The notes: generated by a model not told the origin, from the sequence alone. Numbered from the stretch's first letter, positions 36,870-47,166 are shown. The stretch: DNA of 64,000 nucleotides from Arcobacter sp. LC1 (GCA_021378565.1 JAACJU010000003.1:96789-160788), one strand, 5' to 3'. A program made the numbers and translations.

Positions 36870-37889
36870 ATGGATGATAATCAACAAAAATCTTTAGATT
36901 TAGCAATCAAACAATTAGACAAGGCCTTTGGAAAGGGAACACTGGTTCGACTAGGTGATAAAGAAATAACGCCTATTGAATCTATAAGTATGGGTTCACT
37001 TGGACTTGATTTAGCTCTTGGTGTTGGCGGTATTCCAAGAGGTAGAGTAACTGAGATTTATGGACCTGAAAGTTCTGGAAAAACTACACTTACCTTACAT
37101 GCAATAGCTGAAGCGCAAAAAGCTGGTGGAGTTTGTGCTTTTATTGACGCTGAACATGCCCTTGATACAGTTTATGCAAAAAACTTAGGCGTTGATGTTG
37201 ATAATCTTTTGGTATCTCAACCTGATTATGGAGAACAAGCTTTGGAGATTTTAGAAACTCTTATTAGAAGTGGGGCTGTAAATTTGATAGTTATTGATTC
37301 AGTAGCTGCACTTACACCAAAAGTTGAGATTGATGGTGATATGGATGATATGCAAGTAGGAGTTCAAGCAAGACTTATGTCAAAAGCACTTAGAAAAATC
37401 ACAGGAATTTTGCACAAAATGAACTGTACGGTCATCTTTATAAATCAAATTAGAATGAAAATAGGAATGACAGGATATGGAAGTCCTGAAACTACCACAG
37501 GTGGAAACGCTTTAAAATTTTATTCTTCTGTTAGGCTAGATATTAGAAGAATTGCTACGCTAAAACAAGCTGAGCAAAGTATTGGAAATAGAGTCAAAGT
37601 AAAAGTAGTTAAAAACAAAGTTGCACCTCCGTTTAAATTAGCTGAATTTGATATTATGTTTGGAGAGGGAATCTCTAAAATGGGTGAACTTGTAGATTAT
37701 GGCGTTAAACTTGATATTGTTGACAAGGCGGGAGCTTGGTTTTCTTATAAAGATAGCAAAATAGGACAAGGTAGGGAAAATTCTAAAATATTTTTAAAAG
37801 AAAATCCTGAAATAGCAAAAGAAATTGAAGAAAAAATTAAAAATTCTATGGGCTTTGAGGCAAAAGAAGATGATAAACTTGAAGACTAG
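36870..37889 (+). CDS. recA: Recombinase RecA
   Basis: A 339-residue DNA-pairing ATPase. Walker A is GPESSGKT (65-72), Walker B is [11 protein letters not shown], and loop L2 with [16 protein letters not shown] is intact. The C-terminus is acidic (KEDDKLED), as usual. eno follows 309 bp downstream on the same strand, an order I recall from Campylobacter. Confidence 0.98.
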   Translation: MDDNQQKSLDLAIKQLDKAFGKGTLVRLGDKEITPIESISMGSLGLDLALGVGGIPRGRVTEIYGPESSGKTTLTLHAIAEAQKAGGVCAFIDAEHALDTVYAKNLGVDVDNLLVSQPDYGEQALEILETLIRSGAVNLIVIDSVAALTPKVEIDGDMDDMQVGVQARLMSKALRKITGILHKMNCTVIFINQIRMKIGMTGYGSPETTTGGNALKFYSSVRLDIRRIATLKQAEQSIGNRVKVKVVKNKVAPPFKLAEFDIMFGEGISKMGELVDYGVKLDIVDKAGAWFSYKDSKIGQGRENSKIFLKENPEIAKEIEEKIKNSMGFEAKEDDKLED

Positions 37890-37924
37890 ACAAGAATAAA
37901 TAAATACTAAGAAGACTAACTAAA

Positions 37925-37952
37925 GCTAGAGCAAAGAGATTTTTGCTTTAGC
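37925..37952 (+). terminator. Hairpin after recA
   Basis: GCTAGAGCAAA (37925-37935) pairs with TTTGCTTTAGC (37942-37952), 11 bp with one G-T wobble and a 6-base loop, 36 bp after the recA stop. There is no strong T-run behind it. The rest of the 37890-38198 gap is AT-rich and contains the eno promoter. Confidence 0.5.
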
Positions 37953-38139
37953 CTTGCTGTAAAAGATTTTAAAGATTTTAAAGTTTTTCGGAAAATCTTA
38001 GAAACCTCAAAAAGCTCTAAATGTATCAAATACTTACTAATGATAAAAGCCTAAATTAAATAAGAAAACAATATAAAATTTTATTTTGTATTTGGATTTG
38101 AATTTTCTGATTAAAAAATAGGGATATATTTTAACATTT

Positions 38140-38198
38140 AAGCAGATTTCTCTTATAATATAAGTAATTTAAAGAAGTTTAACTAAGAGGATACAAAA
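38140..38198 (+). promoter_or_regulatory. eno promoter and ribosome site
   Basis: TTATAATATAAG at about 38154-38165 contains a consensus -10 (TATAAT). GAGGA lies eight bases before the TTG start of eno. The upstream T-rich stretch fits the periodic A/T pattern of Campylobacter sigma-70 promoters. Confidence 0.55.
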
Positions 38199-39470
38199 TT
38201 GGTTTATATTGATGATATTTATGCAAATGAAGTGCTCGATAGCAGAGGTAATCCAACTGTAAAAGCCACTGTTGTTTTAAGTGATGGAACAGTCCAGTCT
38301 GCAATAGTTCCAAGTGGAGCAAGCACAGGGCGAAAAGAAGCAGTTGAACTTAGAGATTTTGACAAAAGATTTTTAGGTAAAGGCGTTTTAAAAGCTGTTG
38401 AAAATGTCAATTCTATAATTTGTGATGAACTTATGGGGCTTAGTCCTTTTAACCAAACTGAGCTTGATGGTATTTTAAAAGAGCTTGATGGCACAGGAAA
38501 TTATTCAAACCTTGGAGCAAATGCAGTTTTGGGTGTGTCAATGGCGCTTGCTAGAGCGGGAGCAAAGTCACTAGAAATTCCACTTTATAGATATCTAGGT
38601 GGAATAAATGCCCTTACTTTGCCTGTTCCTATGTTTAATGTAATAAATGGTGGAGAACATGCAAATAACAATGTAGATTTTCAAGAATATATGATTATGC
38701 CTGTTGGGTTTGATAAATATAGTGAAGCACTTAGAGCAGTTTGTGAGGTTTACCAAAGACTAAAAATTTTATTAAATGAACTAGGACACAGCACAGCTGT
38801 TGGAGATGAAGGAGGCTTCGCTCCTGATTTAAAATCAAATGAAGAACCTTTGGAGTTAATTTCTAAAGCTGTTAGAAAAGCTGGATACAAAATGGGTGAT
38901 GATATAGTTTTAGCCCTTGATATTGCGGCATCTGAGCTTGTAAATAAGCAAGGTAAATACGTATTAAAATCACAAAATACAGAACTAAGTTCAGATGAAC
39001 TTATTGATTATTATGAAGAAATATGTAAAAAATATCCTATAATTTCTATAGAAGATGGCTTAGGTGAAGATGATTGGGATGGCTGGAAAGAGCTTAACAA
39101 AAGATTAGGGGATAAAATCCAATTAGTCGGAGATGATATTTTTGTAACAAATGAAAGTATCTTAACTGAGGGAATTTATCAAGAGATTGGAAATGCTATT
39201 TTGATAAAGCCAAATCAAATAGGCACAGTTACTCAAACAATGCAAACTATAAGACTTGCACAAAGAAATTCTTATAAATGCATAATGAGTCACAGAAGTG
39301 GAGAAAGCGAAGATACTTTTATAGCAGATTTTGCGGTTGCACTAAATTGTGGGCAAATAAAAACAGGGGCAACAAGTAGGTCTGAGCGAAATGCGAAATA
39401 TAATCGTTTGCTTGAGATTGAGGATGAAATAGAATTTTGCGATTTCTTAGGAAGAAAATTATTTCCTTAA
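38199..39470 (+). CDS. eno: Enolase
   Basis: A 423-residue glycolytic and gluconeogenic enzyme that interconverts 2-phosphoglycerate and phosphoenolpyruvate. [12 protein letters not shown] at the start, [17 protein letters not shown], the metal acids in [16 protein letters not shown] and [10 protein letters not shown], and the LIKPNQIGT and SHRSGE blocks are present. The start is TTG (38199), set by GAGGA and by alignment to the family N-terminus. Confidence 0.97.
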   Translation: MVYIDDIYANEVLDSRGNPTVKATVVLSDGTVQSAIVPSGASTGRKEAVELRDFDKRFLGKGVLKAVENVNSIICDELMGLSPFNQTELDGILKELDGTGNYSNLGANAVLGVSMALARAGAKSLEIPLYRYLGGINALTLPVPMFNVINGGEHANNNVDFQEYMIMPVGFDKYSEALRAVCEVYQRLKILLNELGHSTAVGDEGGFAPDLKSNEEPLELISKAVRKAGYKMGDDIVLALDIAASELVNKQGKYVLKSQNTELSSDELIDYYEEICKKYPIISIEDGLGEDDWDGWKELNKRLGDKIQLVGDDIFVTNESILTEGIYQEIGNAILIKPNQIGTVTQTMQTIRLAQRNSYKCIMSHRSGESEDTFIADFAVALNCGQIKTGATSRSERNAKYNRLLEIEDEIEFCDFLGRKLFP

Positions 39471-39479
39471 AATAATATT

Positions 39480-39749
39480 TTGGTAACTTATTTGAAACTA
39501 TCAACTTTTATTGTACTTTGTAAAACTAGGAAAAAATTTGTCTTGCTTGTATGTGCTTGTATTTTTTGTACGGTATTTCTTGCAAGTCATTTTGCTTCTT
39601 TGCTTTTTGGAATAAATTCTTTAGAAGTTTATAAAGAGTTAAAAACAAAAAAACAAAATATGAAAGTTGATATTTTTATCTTGCAACATGATAATGCGAA
39701 ATTGCAAAAAGAATATTTTGAATTAAAAAACTTGGAGCCAGAACAATGA
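39480..39749 (+). CDS. DivIC/FtsB-like small membrane protein
   Basis: About 89 residues: one membrane helix (about 20-42, KFVLLVCACIFCTVFLASHF) followed by a coiled coil (VYKELKTKKQ through LQKEYFELKNLEP), the layout of septum-formation FtsB/DivIC proteins. The start is uncertain: TTG at 39480 has no ribosome site, and other in-frame TTGs (39492 and later) are possible. It is tightly packed between eno and the AMIN protein, overlapping the latter by four bases, as I recall from Campylobacter jejuni. Confidence 0.7.
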   Translation: MVTYLKLSTFIVLCKTRKKFVLLVCACIFCTVFLASHFASLLFGINSLEVYKELKTKKQNMKVDIFILQHDNAKLQKEYFELKNLEPEQ

Positions 39750-40807
39750 GAATTTTATTTATATTAGTACTTTTTATTTCTCTTAGTCTTGGAAGAGAAA
39801 ATCCTTTTATAAAAACAAAATCTTATGAAAATAAAATAAATGCGAATATCCAAAAAAAGATAAACCAAGTAAAACAAAAAGCAAAAGAAGAGCGAGCTAT
39901 ACAAAAAGCCAAATTAGAGGCGAGAAGAGCAAAAAAAGAGAGATACATACAAAAAGCAAGAAGATTAGTAGCTAAACGAAAAGCAGAAGCCTTGCGAATA
40001 CAAGAAGCCCGAAGAAAAGCGTTAGAGAAAGCAAAGTTGGAATTTCAAGCAAGAGAAAGCGTAAAACGAGAAGCTAGAAATCTAGAAGCTAGGCATGAAG
40101 AGGCAAAAAGAGAGAAAATAGCAATAAGAAAAGCTAAACAAAAAGCTAGACGAGAAGAAATCAGACGAAAAAAAGCAAGAGAAGTTAGAGAAGCTAAGCT
40201 AGAAGAAATCAGGCAAAGAAAAGCAAGAGAAGTTAGACGAGAAGAAATCAGACAAGAAAAAGAGGAAAAAGCTGAAGAAGATAAAAAGCAAAAAGATAAA
40301 GAAAGTCTAAATCCACAAGAAAAGCAAGAAAATGAAGTAGCAAATATAGTAAAAAATGAAGAAAATGAACATCATCAAGCAGAAGAAGCAAAAAATGATG
40401 GAGAAGCACAAGTTAAAAATCAAGGTGAAATATCTCCAAGTGTTAAAATTTCGTTTGAAAAAGTTGGTGCATTTAGTCCAAGAGGAATAAATGAACTGCC
40501 TATTGGCTCTTATAAATTATTGCCCAAGCTTAATATTAGTTTTACTAATAATACTTTTTTTATTTACACAAAATATAAGGTATATAAAAAATTTGTTTTA
40601 AAAAGAGAAAGAAAAATTGTATTTGATTTTAAAGCGCATGTTAATTTTTATACTAGAAGAAATGTCTTAAACTCAGAAAATTTCAAACACCTAACTATTG
40701 GTAGTCATAAAGGTGGAAAATATTTAAGAGTTGTTATAAATGTATCAAAAAATCCAAATTCTTTTAATATAGGATATAGTGATAAGGGTGTAATTATAGA
40801 AAAGTAA
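39746..40807 (+). CDS. AMIN-domain envelope protein with a long charged helix (CgpA-like)
   Basis: 353 residues. A signal peptide covers 1-16 (MRILFILVLFISLSLG). From about 28 to 195 the sequence is almost entirely Lys, Arg, Glu, Ala and Gln, with short repeats such as AREVRxEEIRQ, and is predicted to form one long single alpha helix. The last 120 residues contain the AMIN-like beta domain (VLKRERKIVFDFKAHV, LTIGSHKGGKYLRVVINVSKN). AMIN domains localise periplasmic proteins to the wall or septum. From memory this is the position of the C. jejuni glycoprotein CgpA; I name it only by resemblance. Confidence 0.75.
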   Translation: MRILFILVLFISLSLGRENPFIKTKSYENKINANIQKKINQVKQKAKEERAIQKAKLEARRAKKERYIQKARRLVAKRKAEALRIQEARRKALEKAKLEFQARESVKREARNLEARHEEAKREKIAIRKAKQKARREEIRRKKAREVREAKLEEIRQRKAREVRREEIRQEKEEKAEEDKKQKDKESLNPQEKQENEVANIVKNEENEHHQAEEAKNDGEAQVKNQGEISPSVKISFEKVGAFSPRGINELPIGSYKLLPKLNISFTNNTFFIYTKYKVYKKFVLKRERKIVFDFKAHVNFYTRRNVLNSENFKHLTIGSHKGGKYLRVVINVSKNPNSFNIGYSDKGVIIEK

Positions 40808-40870
40808 TTTTAGCCTTTCTTGTGTCTTATAATTTATACTAAAATAGTTTTGAAAATATGAAATCTTTAT

Positions 40871-42016
40871 TTATTTTTCTTTATATAAAAAGTCAAAACC
40901 TTTAATCAAGGCCATGCAAATCAATACTTCTAAAATACTAGCTTGGATAAAAGCATAATAATAAAATGATGAAATACTTTTATTTTGAAAAGCTAGAGTG
41001 GCTATTGCGATTAGAAGGCTAAGAGGCATAGCGTGAGAAAGTCCCAAAAGAAAAAAGTTTTTCTTAAGCTCTTTTAAAAAGATTAAAGATGCAATAAGTC
41101 TTATAAAAATCATAGCAAAACAAATGTAAAGTGAAGATAAAAAAAGATTTTCTTGAAAAATAGATGATAAATCAAAAGAAGAACCAACAGAGATAAAAAA
41201 TATAGGGACTAACCACCCAAAGCCAAAATGTTCTAGTTTTGCTGGTAACCTTGAGTTGTGTTCAAAAAAAGTTGATATAAAGCTACCAGCTACGAAGGCA
41301 CCCAAAGCAAGCTCTAGTCCAAGATAAATCATGACACTTATTAAAATAAAAAATATTGCCATAGAAAGTCTTATGTCTTGTTCATTCACATCATCATGGG
41401 GCATTAAATAAGTTTTTATCTTTGGATACCACCAAATAAGACTATGAAAAAATTTGTAAAAAATTGCCATAATAAGTATGAAAAGGACAAAGAAAAAAAG
41501 TGTATAAAATAAAGAAAAAGAAAATCCAAATTTAAACCAAGCACTAATTGCGGTTAAAGTAATTATCGATACAATCTCACCTAAAAGACCTACGGTAATT
41601 CCTAGCTTTATCCATTCTTTTTCACCAAATTCTTTTTTTAAGCTTGCCAATAATCCTACAGAGATTAAAGGTAAAACCACAATAAAAATCTTCGCCAAAG
41701 AAAAATAAAAAGTTACAAAAACAGAGCAAGCATATAAAATAACTATGTAAAGTAAGGCTTTTTTTATAAGAGTTTTTGGAATTGTTAGGATTTGTTTTAA
41801 GTCAAGTTCAAGCCCAGCCAAAAACATAAGATATAAAAATCCCAATTCAGCGACAAGCTCAAAAACTTTATTGTGATAAAGCACTCCTAGCAAAGAAAGA
41901 GCGGAACCGAGTATTATCTCGATAGTAACACTTGGTAATTTAACAAGTCTTGAGACTAAAGGGGATATGAAAATAATAAATGATATAGATATTATCATTA
42001 GTATTTCATGTGACAT
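40871..42016 (-). CDS. Cation:proton antiporter (CPA2, KefB-like membrane part)
   Basis: A 381-residue polytopic protein with about 11-12 helices. LPSVTIEIILGSALSLLG near the start and FLYLMFLAGLELDLKQI at about 60-76 are the CPA2 family blocks; LGLELALGAFVAGSFIS at about 230-246 corresponds to the core helix. The regulatory RCK/TrkA-N domain of full KefB/KefC is absent, so it is a membrane-only exchanger. The transported cation (Na+ or K+) is not decided by the sequence. It follows bioB on the same strand. Confidence 0.85.
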   Translation of the reverse strand: MSHEILMIISISFIIFISPLVSRLVKLPSVTIEIILGSALSLLGVLYHNKVFELVAELGFLYLMFLAGLELDLKQILTIPKTLIKKALLYIVILYACSVFVTFYFSLAKIFIVVLPLISVGLLASLKKEFGEKEWIKLGITVGLLGEIVSIITLTAISAWFKFGFSFSLFYTLFFFVLFILIMAIFYKFFHSLIWWYPKIKTYLMPHDDVNEQDIRLSMAIFFILISVMIYLGLELALGAFVAGSFISTFFEHNSRLPAKLEHFGFGWLVPIFFISVGSSFDLSSIFQENLFLSSLYICFAMIFIRLIASLIFLKELKKNFFLLGLSHAMPLSLLIAIATLAFQNKSISSFYYYAFIQASILEVLICMALIKGFDFLYKEK

Positions 42017-42062
42017 TTTCTTAAATCCTAATTAAAATTGAAATTGCAATCAACTATTACAA

Positions 42063-42908
42063 TTAACTATCGCAAGTTTGTGCTATTTCGTGTCCTGCAT
42101 CCAAAATATTAGCAATATCTTGCTTAGCGCTTGCCCCTTTTGTAGTAAGGTAATCACCTATTACGATAGCGTTTGCACCATATTTAAAAATGTCCATAGC
42201 CTTTGTGTTAAACATAAGTTCTCTACCACCTGCAATCATAATCTTATGCGCTTTTGGAATCATTTTTTTTGCTAATTTTATTATCTCAAAAGCTTCATCT
42301 TGACTAAGAGGATTTGTTTTTAAAGGCAAGGCAGGATTTGGGTGGTAAAAATTTAAAGGTACATTCATAGGCTCTAAACTGCTAAGAGTTTTGAATAAAG
42401 ATATTCTATCATAAATACTTTCTCCTAGCCCAAATATCCCTCCGCAAACTAACCCAAGCCCAGCCTCTTTGACATTCAAACAGGTTTTTAATCGTTCTTC
42501 CCAAGAATGAGTTGTACAAATTTTTGGATAGAATTCTTTTGATGTTTCAAGATTGTGGTTATAATTGTCAACTCCTGATTTTTTGAGTTCAAGTAAATCT
42601 TCTTTACTTGCTATTCCGTTGCAGGCTATTATTTTTAAATCAAGTTTTAATTTTTTAATCTCACTTGCTGCACGGCAAACAAAATCTAAGCGTTTAGGAT
42701 TTAGTCCTTTTCCTGAACTCACAAGACAAAATCCAATAGCTTTGTTTTCTTTTGCTCTTTTTGCTTCTTCTAAAATAGTGCTAATTTCTTTTTTTGTATA
42801 CTTTTCTATATCTGCTTGGTATTTAGCACTTTGAGCACAATATGAACAATCTTCACCGCAAGCTCCACTTTGGATATTTGAAATAGCGCATAAATATATT
42901 TTTGACAT
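42063..42908 (-). CDS. bioB: Biotin synthase
   Basis: About 281 residues from the preferred ATG at 42908. The radical-SAM cysteines are in GACGEDCSYCAQS (CxxxCxxC), and the second-cluster region with CNGIASKEDLLEL and NHNLETSKEFY follows. It is shorter than E. coli BioB (346) but like the compact Campylobacter form. The frame extends upstream into topA in another phase, but AAAGGA eight bases before 42908 and one base of spacing after the topA stop set the start. It inserts sulfur into dethiobiotin. Confidence 0.93.
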   Translation of the reverse strand: MSKIYLCAISNIQSGACGEDCSYCAQSAKYQADIEKYTKKEISTILEEAKRAKENKAIGFCLVSSGKGLNPKRLDFVCRAASEIKKLKLDLKIIACNGIASKEDLLELKKSGVDNYNHNLETSKEFYPKICTTHSWEERLKTCLNVKEAGLGLVCGGIFGLGESIYDRISLFKTLSSLEPMNVPLNFYHPNPALPLKTNPLSQDEAFEIIKLAKKMIPKAHKIMIAGGRELMFNTKAMDIFKYGANAIVIGDYLTTKGASAKQDIANILDAGHEIAQTCDS

Positions 42909-42909
42909 C

Positions 42910-45411
42910 TTATTTATCCTTTGGTGGTGTTTTTTTAGTGGTGGCTTTAGTAGCAGTTTTTGTAGTTTTTTTGACAGGTTTTTTGACGGGTTTTTTGGCT
43001 GTCGTTTTCGCAGTTTTTGTCGCTGTGCTTGTTTTTTTAGCTGGACTTTTCTTAGCTGCAATTTTTTTTGTAGCAGTTTTTGTAGCAGTTTTTATAATTT
43101 TCTTGGCTGTTGCTTTAGATGCTTTTTTAGGAAATTTCTTTTCTAAGTTTTCTATAATCTCCAAGCATTGCTCAAGTTCTAAATCTTTTGCTTCCATTCC
43201 TTTTGGAATTTTATAATTTTTTCGCCCTTTTTTTATATAAGCTCCATATCTTCCAATCAAAACTTGAATTTTTTCTTTTTCAAAAACTTTAATAGTCGCT
43301 TTTGCCTTTTCTTCATCCATGAACTGTATAATCTCCAAAGCTCTTGGAAGCTCTATTGTATAAGGATCATCTTCTTTTAGCGAATAATAGGTAGTTTTTA
43401 CTTGTAAATAAGGTCCAAAACGCCCAATATTTGCCTTGATATCTTCATTTTTTTCATTTAACCCTACCACTCTTGGCAAGGCAAAAAGTCCTAAGGCTTC
43501 TTCTAAAGTTATAGTGTCGATATTTTTATCTTTTGGAATTGCCGCAAAAGCAGGCTTATCTTCATCATCTTTTGTACCATTTTGCACAAAAGGGCCAAAA
43601 CGCCCAATTCTTGCACTTACTTCTTTTTTGCTTTTTGGATCAGTTCCTAAAACTCTAATCTGCAAATAATCACTTTTATTTACAGTTTTTTCTTTTTCTA
43701 TAATATTTTCTTTAAAATCTCCGTAAAAGCCTCGCATTACTTCTTGCCAAGATATTTTGCCTTCTGCGATTTTATCAAAATCTTCTTCTATTTTTGCAGT
43801 AAATCCAAGGTCTACAATATCAGGAAAATGGTCTTGCAAAAATGAATTAACGATTACGCCTGTTGGAGTTGGAACAAGTTTTTTATCCTCAGTTTTTACT
43901 ACATATTCTCTAGCTTGAATAGTTGATATGGTAGGTGCGTAAGTTGAAGGTCTTCCAATACCCTCAGCTTCAAGTTTTTTAACCAAACTAGCTTCAGTGT
44001 ATTTTGCAGGTGGCTTAGTAAAATTTTGCTCTAATTTTAAGTCCTCTAAATCAAGCTTAAGCCCTAGTTTTAAATCAGGCAAAAACTTTTGACTAGCTTC
44101 TAAAAATTCCTCTGGATTTTCATTTTCTGACGCGTATGCTTTTATAAAACCTGCAAAAATAATTTTTTGCCCCTTTGCAACAAACTCTAATTCTTTTTTC
44201 TCTCCAGCTTGTATCTTGTATGTTGTATTCGCCATTTTAGCATCTGCCATTTGAGTGGCTATTGTTCTTTTCCAAATTAGGGCGTAAAGTCTGTATTGAT
44301 TATTGTCTAAATATGCTCTAATCGCTGATGGTCTTAGACTCATTTGTACAGGTCTTATAGCCTCATGCGCTTCTTGTGCACCTTTTGATTTTGACTTGTA
44401 AACTCTTGGACTTTTTAAGCAATATTCATCTCCAAAATCACTTTTTACTAAGTTATTAGCATCATTTATTGCTAAAGTTGAAAGATTTAGTGAGTCTGTT
44501 CTCATATAAGTTATTAGCCCACCTGTATGGTTTGGAATATTTGAAATATTTCCTTCATATAATTGCTGAGCTAAAACCATAGTTTGCTTGACTGAGAAAC
44601 CAAGCTTTGAACTTGCATCTTGTTGCAGTGTTGAAGTGGTAAATGGAGGTGGGGGAGTTTTTTTGCTATCTTTTTGCTCAATTTTTTCTAAAACAAACTC
44701 GCCTTTATGCGCTGAACTTTCAATGTTTTTAGCTTCTTCTTCATTTTTTATTTTAAAAGTTTTAGCAAATATTTTAGCTAATTCAGTTTGTAAAATCTCT
44801 TTATCTTTTAATAAAAAATCTGCTTTAATCTTCCAAAACTCTTCAGGTATAAAAGCGTCAATCTCTTTTTGTCTATCTACAATAATTCTAACAGCAACAC
44901 TTTGAACTCTACCCGCACTCAAACCATAACGGACTTTTTTCCAAAGTAAAGGCGACAGCTCATACCCCACAGCCCTATCAAGCACTCTTCTTGCTTGTTG
45001 AGCATCTACTAAATCTTGGTTTACTTCTCTTGGATGTTTTAGTGCTTCTTCAATCGCTGTTTTTGTAATTTCGTGAAAAACTATTCTTTTTATAGGATTT
45101 TTTTCTATTTTTAGCGATGGGATTAAATGCCAAGCGATGGCCTCACCCTCTCTATCCTCATCGGCCGCTAGGTAAATAGTTGTATCTTTTGTAATATTTT
45201 TTTTGAGTTCGCTAATGATTTTTTTCTTATCACTCGTTACTAGATAATCTGGTTTAAAATTGTTCTCTGGATCAAAGCCTAGTTTTGATTTTGGCAAATC
45301 CCTAACATGTCCCATAGAAGCCATAACTACATAGTCACTTCCTAAGAATTTTGATATAGTCCTTGCCTTGGCTGGTGATTCTACTATTATTAAACTTTTT
45401 GAATTGCCCAT
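42910..45411 (-). CDS. topA: DNA topoisomerase I with histone-like C-terminal tail
   Basis: 833 residues. The Toprim domain carries LIIVESPAKARTISKFL and YLAADEDREGEAIAW; the nicking tyrosine is Y302 in ITYMRTDS. In place of the E. coli zinc fingers, the C-terminus has three copies of a topo-repeat (ARIGRFGPFVQ, ANIGRFGPYLQ, LIGRYGAYIKK). Residues 758-833 are a Lys/Ala/Thr/Pro tail (SPAKKTSTATKTAKTTAKK and KKPVKKPVKKTTK) resembling histone H1, likely DNA-binding. The enzyme relaxes negative supercoils. It is followed directly by bioB. Confidence 0.95.
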   Translation of the reverse strand: MGNSKSLIIVESPAKARTISKFLGSDYVVMASMGHVRDLPKSKLGFDPENNFKPDYLVTSDKKKIISELKKNITKDTTIYLAADEDREGEAIAWHLIPSLKIEKNPIKRIVFHEITKTAIEEALKHPREVNQDLVDAQQARRVLDRAVGYELSPLLWKKVRYGLSAGRVQSVAVRIIVDRQKEIDAFIPEEFWKIKADFLLKDKEILQTELAKIFAKTFKIKNEEEAKNIESSAHKGEFVLEKIEQKDSKKTPPPPFTTSTLQQDASSKLGFSVKQTMVLAQQLYEGNISNIPNHTGGLITYMRTDSLNLSTLAINDANNLVKSDFGDEYCLKSPRVYKSKSKGAQEAHEAIRPVQMSLRPSAIRAYLDNNQYRLYALIWKRTIATQMADAKMANTTYKIQAGEKKELEFVAKGQKIIFAGFIKAYASENENPEEFLEASQKFLPDLKLGLKLDLEDLKLEQNFTKPPAKYTEASLVKKLEAEGIGRPSTYAPTISTIQAREYVVKTEDKKLVPTPTGVIVNSFLQDHFPDIVDLGFTAKIEEDFDKIAEGKISWQEVMRGFYGDFKENIIEKEKTVNKSDYLQIRVLGTDPKSKKEVSARIGRFGPFVQNGTKDDEDKPAFAAIPKDKNIDTITLEEALGLFALPRVVGLNEKNEDIKANIGRFGPYLQVKTTYYSLKEDDPYTIELPRALEIIQFMDEEKAKATIKVFEKEKIQVLIGRYGAYIKKGRKNYKIPKGMEAKDLELEQCLEIIENLEKKFPKKASKATAKKIIKTATKTATKKIAAKKSPAKKTSTATKTAKTTAKKPVKKPVKKTTKTATKATTKKTPPKDK

Positions 45412-45502
45412 TTTTTCACCTTAAATATTTTTAGCTGTGAATTCTATCACAATTTATTTAAAAACATATAATAACATTTTTTAGTTAATATATTTTAAAA
45501 CC

Positions 45503-46306
45503 CTAAAGAATTATTATTTCTAACTCTAAATTAATGTCCAATTCTTCTTTTGCTTTTTGCTTAGCTAGGTTTATCAAAGATAAGGCTTGCGAAAAAGTGC
45601 CTCGCCCATTATTTACCAAAAAATTAGCATGAACTTTTGAAAAACTCATATCGCCAAGGTTAAATCCTTTTAGTCCAAGCTTATCCAAAATCTCTCCTGC
45701 AAAGGCATTTTTTGGATTTTTAAAGCAAGAACCAGCTGAAGGAACTTTTGGCTGATTTTTTCTCATTTTTTTAAACATATCTTCTTTTTCTTGAGAATAT
45801 TCAAGCTTGGAATCTATTTCAAAAACTACTTCGTAAATCATATCTTTTATATTTGTTTTTCTATAAGAATATTTTAAATCTTCTTTTTTTATATAGCCTT
45901 TTGCAGTTTTTATAGAACTTATATAAGAGAAAATCTCATATTCTTTTAAACCTGCATTCATCTTAACGAGCCCACCCAAAGTACCTGGGAGATTTTTTAT
46001 AAATTCTAAATTCGCAATATTATTATTTTTTGCAAAAGAGGCAAGTTTACTAGCTCCTGTGCCTGCTCCTACAAAAAATAGATTTTGCTCTTGTTTTATA
46101 TAGCAAAACTGCTTACCTAGCATTGCTAATTTAGGAGGATTATCTGAGATAAGCAAATTTGAAGCCTTACCTATGATATAAAAATCTTTATACTTATCTA
46201 GTTTAGGTGAGGTATCTAACTCATTTATTATAAGTACTTCAAAAGTCTTGCCAATTTTTATAGAGCTAAAAAATGAAAAATCTATTTTTTTATAGAAATT
46301 TTTCAC
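45503..46306 (-). CDS. murB: UDP-N-acetylenolpyruvoylglucosamine reductase
   Basis: A 267-residue FAD enzyme that makes UDP-MurNAc. LISDNPPKLAMLG and NLPGTLGGLVKMNAG form the FAD site; PSAGSCFKNP carries the proton-donor serine. The protein is short and of the compact type II form. It overlaps mqnD by four bases, so the two are translationally coupled even though their pathways differ. Confidence 0.94.
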   Translation of the reverse strand: MKNFYKKIDFSFFSSIKIGKTFEVLIINELDTSPKLDKYKDFYIIGKASNLLISDNPPKLAMLGKQFCYIKQEQNLFFVGAGTGASKLASFAKNNNIANLEFIKNLPGTLGGLVKMNAGLKEYEIFSYISSIKTAKGYIKKEDLKYSYRKTNIKDMIYEVVFEIDSKLEYSQEKEDMFKKMRKNQPKVPSAGSCFKNPKNAFAGEILDKLGLKGFNLGDMSFSKVHANFLVNNGRGTFSQALSLINLAKQKAKEELDINLELEIIIL

Positions 46307-47166
46307 TTAGCTCTTAATTCTTCATAATGGCTTGGAATAAGATATTCTTTTACTTTTACAAGACTTTTATAATATCCATGCTTAAATCCTAGTTCAAAAA
46401 GTTTATCAAGCGCTTTGTATTGCAAATCACTCATATTTATAGAATCAGCATTTGCATAAAGGTTTAAATATTTGTCTAAAATACCAGAATCAACTCTTAC
46501 TAAATCTTGGGCGATTAACATTTTTGACAAAAGTTTTTTATTTGAAAACGCAACTTCAACAGCTTTTATCAAAGTATTTTCATATAAAATCGCTTTATTT
46601 ATAGGGATTGAGCGTCTAAGCGCCATACCACCAAGTGGCAAGGGAAGATTTTTACCTGCTAATTCTTGCCAAATATCCCAAACTTCTTTTTCAACTTCTA
46701 ACTTAGTATCATACATTAAAATAGACTCATGTATCAAAACTCCAGCGTCAACTGTGCCGTCCAAAACTGCTTGTTCGATATCTAAAAAATTCATATAAGT
46801 GACTTTTGCTTCAGGATAATAAATCTTAAATAAAAGCCCATTTGTAGTATGTTCGCCACTTAAAGCAACGCTAAAATTTTTCTTTAATTTGACACCTTTT
46901 TTCTTCATAACTTTAGGACCATAACCATCTCCAAAACTAACTGCAGTTTTTAACAAGGCATAATCATCTTTTATAAAAGGATAAAGTCCAAAAGAAATAG
47001 CACAAATATCATATTTACCATCTAAGGCAGCGTAATTTAGTGTTTGTATATCATCAGCGGTATTTTCAAAACTTGTTTGTTTGAGTCCTACCCAACCAAA
47101 TTTGATAGCGTAATACATAAAAATATCATCAGCATCTGGAGAATGTGCAACTGAGATTTTTGTCAT
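46303..47166 (-). CDS. mqnD: 1,4-dihydroxy-6-naphthoate synthase (MqnD)
   Basis: A 287-residue periplasmic-binding-fold enzyme without a signal peptide. The start VAHSPDADDIFMYYAIKFGW is diagnostic of MqnD, which converts cyclic dehypoxanthine futalosine to dihydroxynaphthoate in the futalosine route to menaquinone used by Campylobacterota. DAGVLIHESILMYD and LPLPLGGMALRR are the remaining family blocks. It is coupled to murB downstream. Confidence 0.92.
   Translation of the reverse strand: MTKISVAHSPDADDIFMYYAIKFGWVGLKQTSFENTADDIQTLNYAALDGKYDICAISFGLYPFIKDDYALLKTAVSFGDGYGPKVMKKKGVKLKKNFSVALSGEHTTNGLLFKIYYPEAKVTYMNFLDIEQAVLDGTVDAGVLIHESILMYDTKLEVEKEVWDIWQELAGKNLPLPLGGMALRRSIPINKAILYENTLIKAVEVAFSNKKLLSKMLIAQDLVRVDSGILDKYLNLYANADSINMSDLQYKALDKLFELGFKHGYYKSLVKVKEYLIPSHYEELRAK

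Noticed and set aside
42909..43061. Upstream extension of bioB to 43061
   Set aside because: It only reads the Lys-codon-rich topA tail in another frame; the ATG at 42908 has a good ribosome site and the family N-terminus.
42902..43216. Plus-strand frame opposite the topA tail
   Set aside because: It is the mirror of the AAA/ACT-rich tail codons, giving a Val/Phe-rich string without protein-like features.
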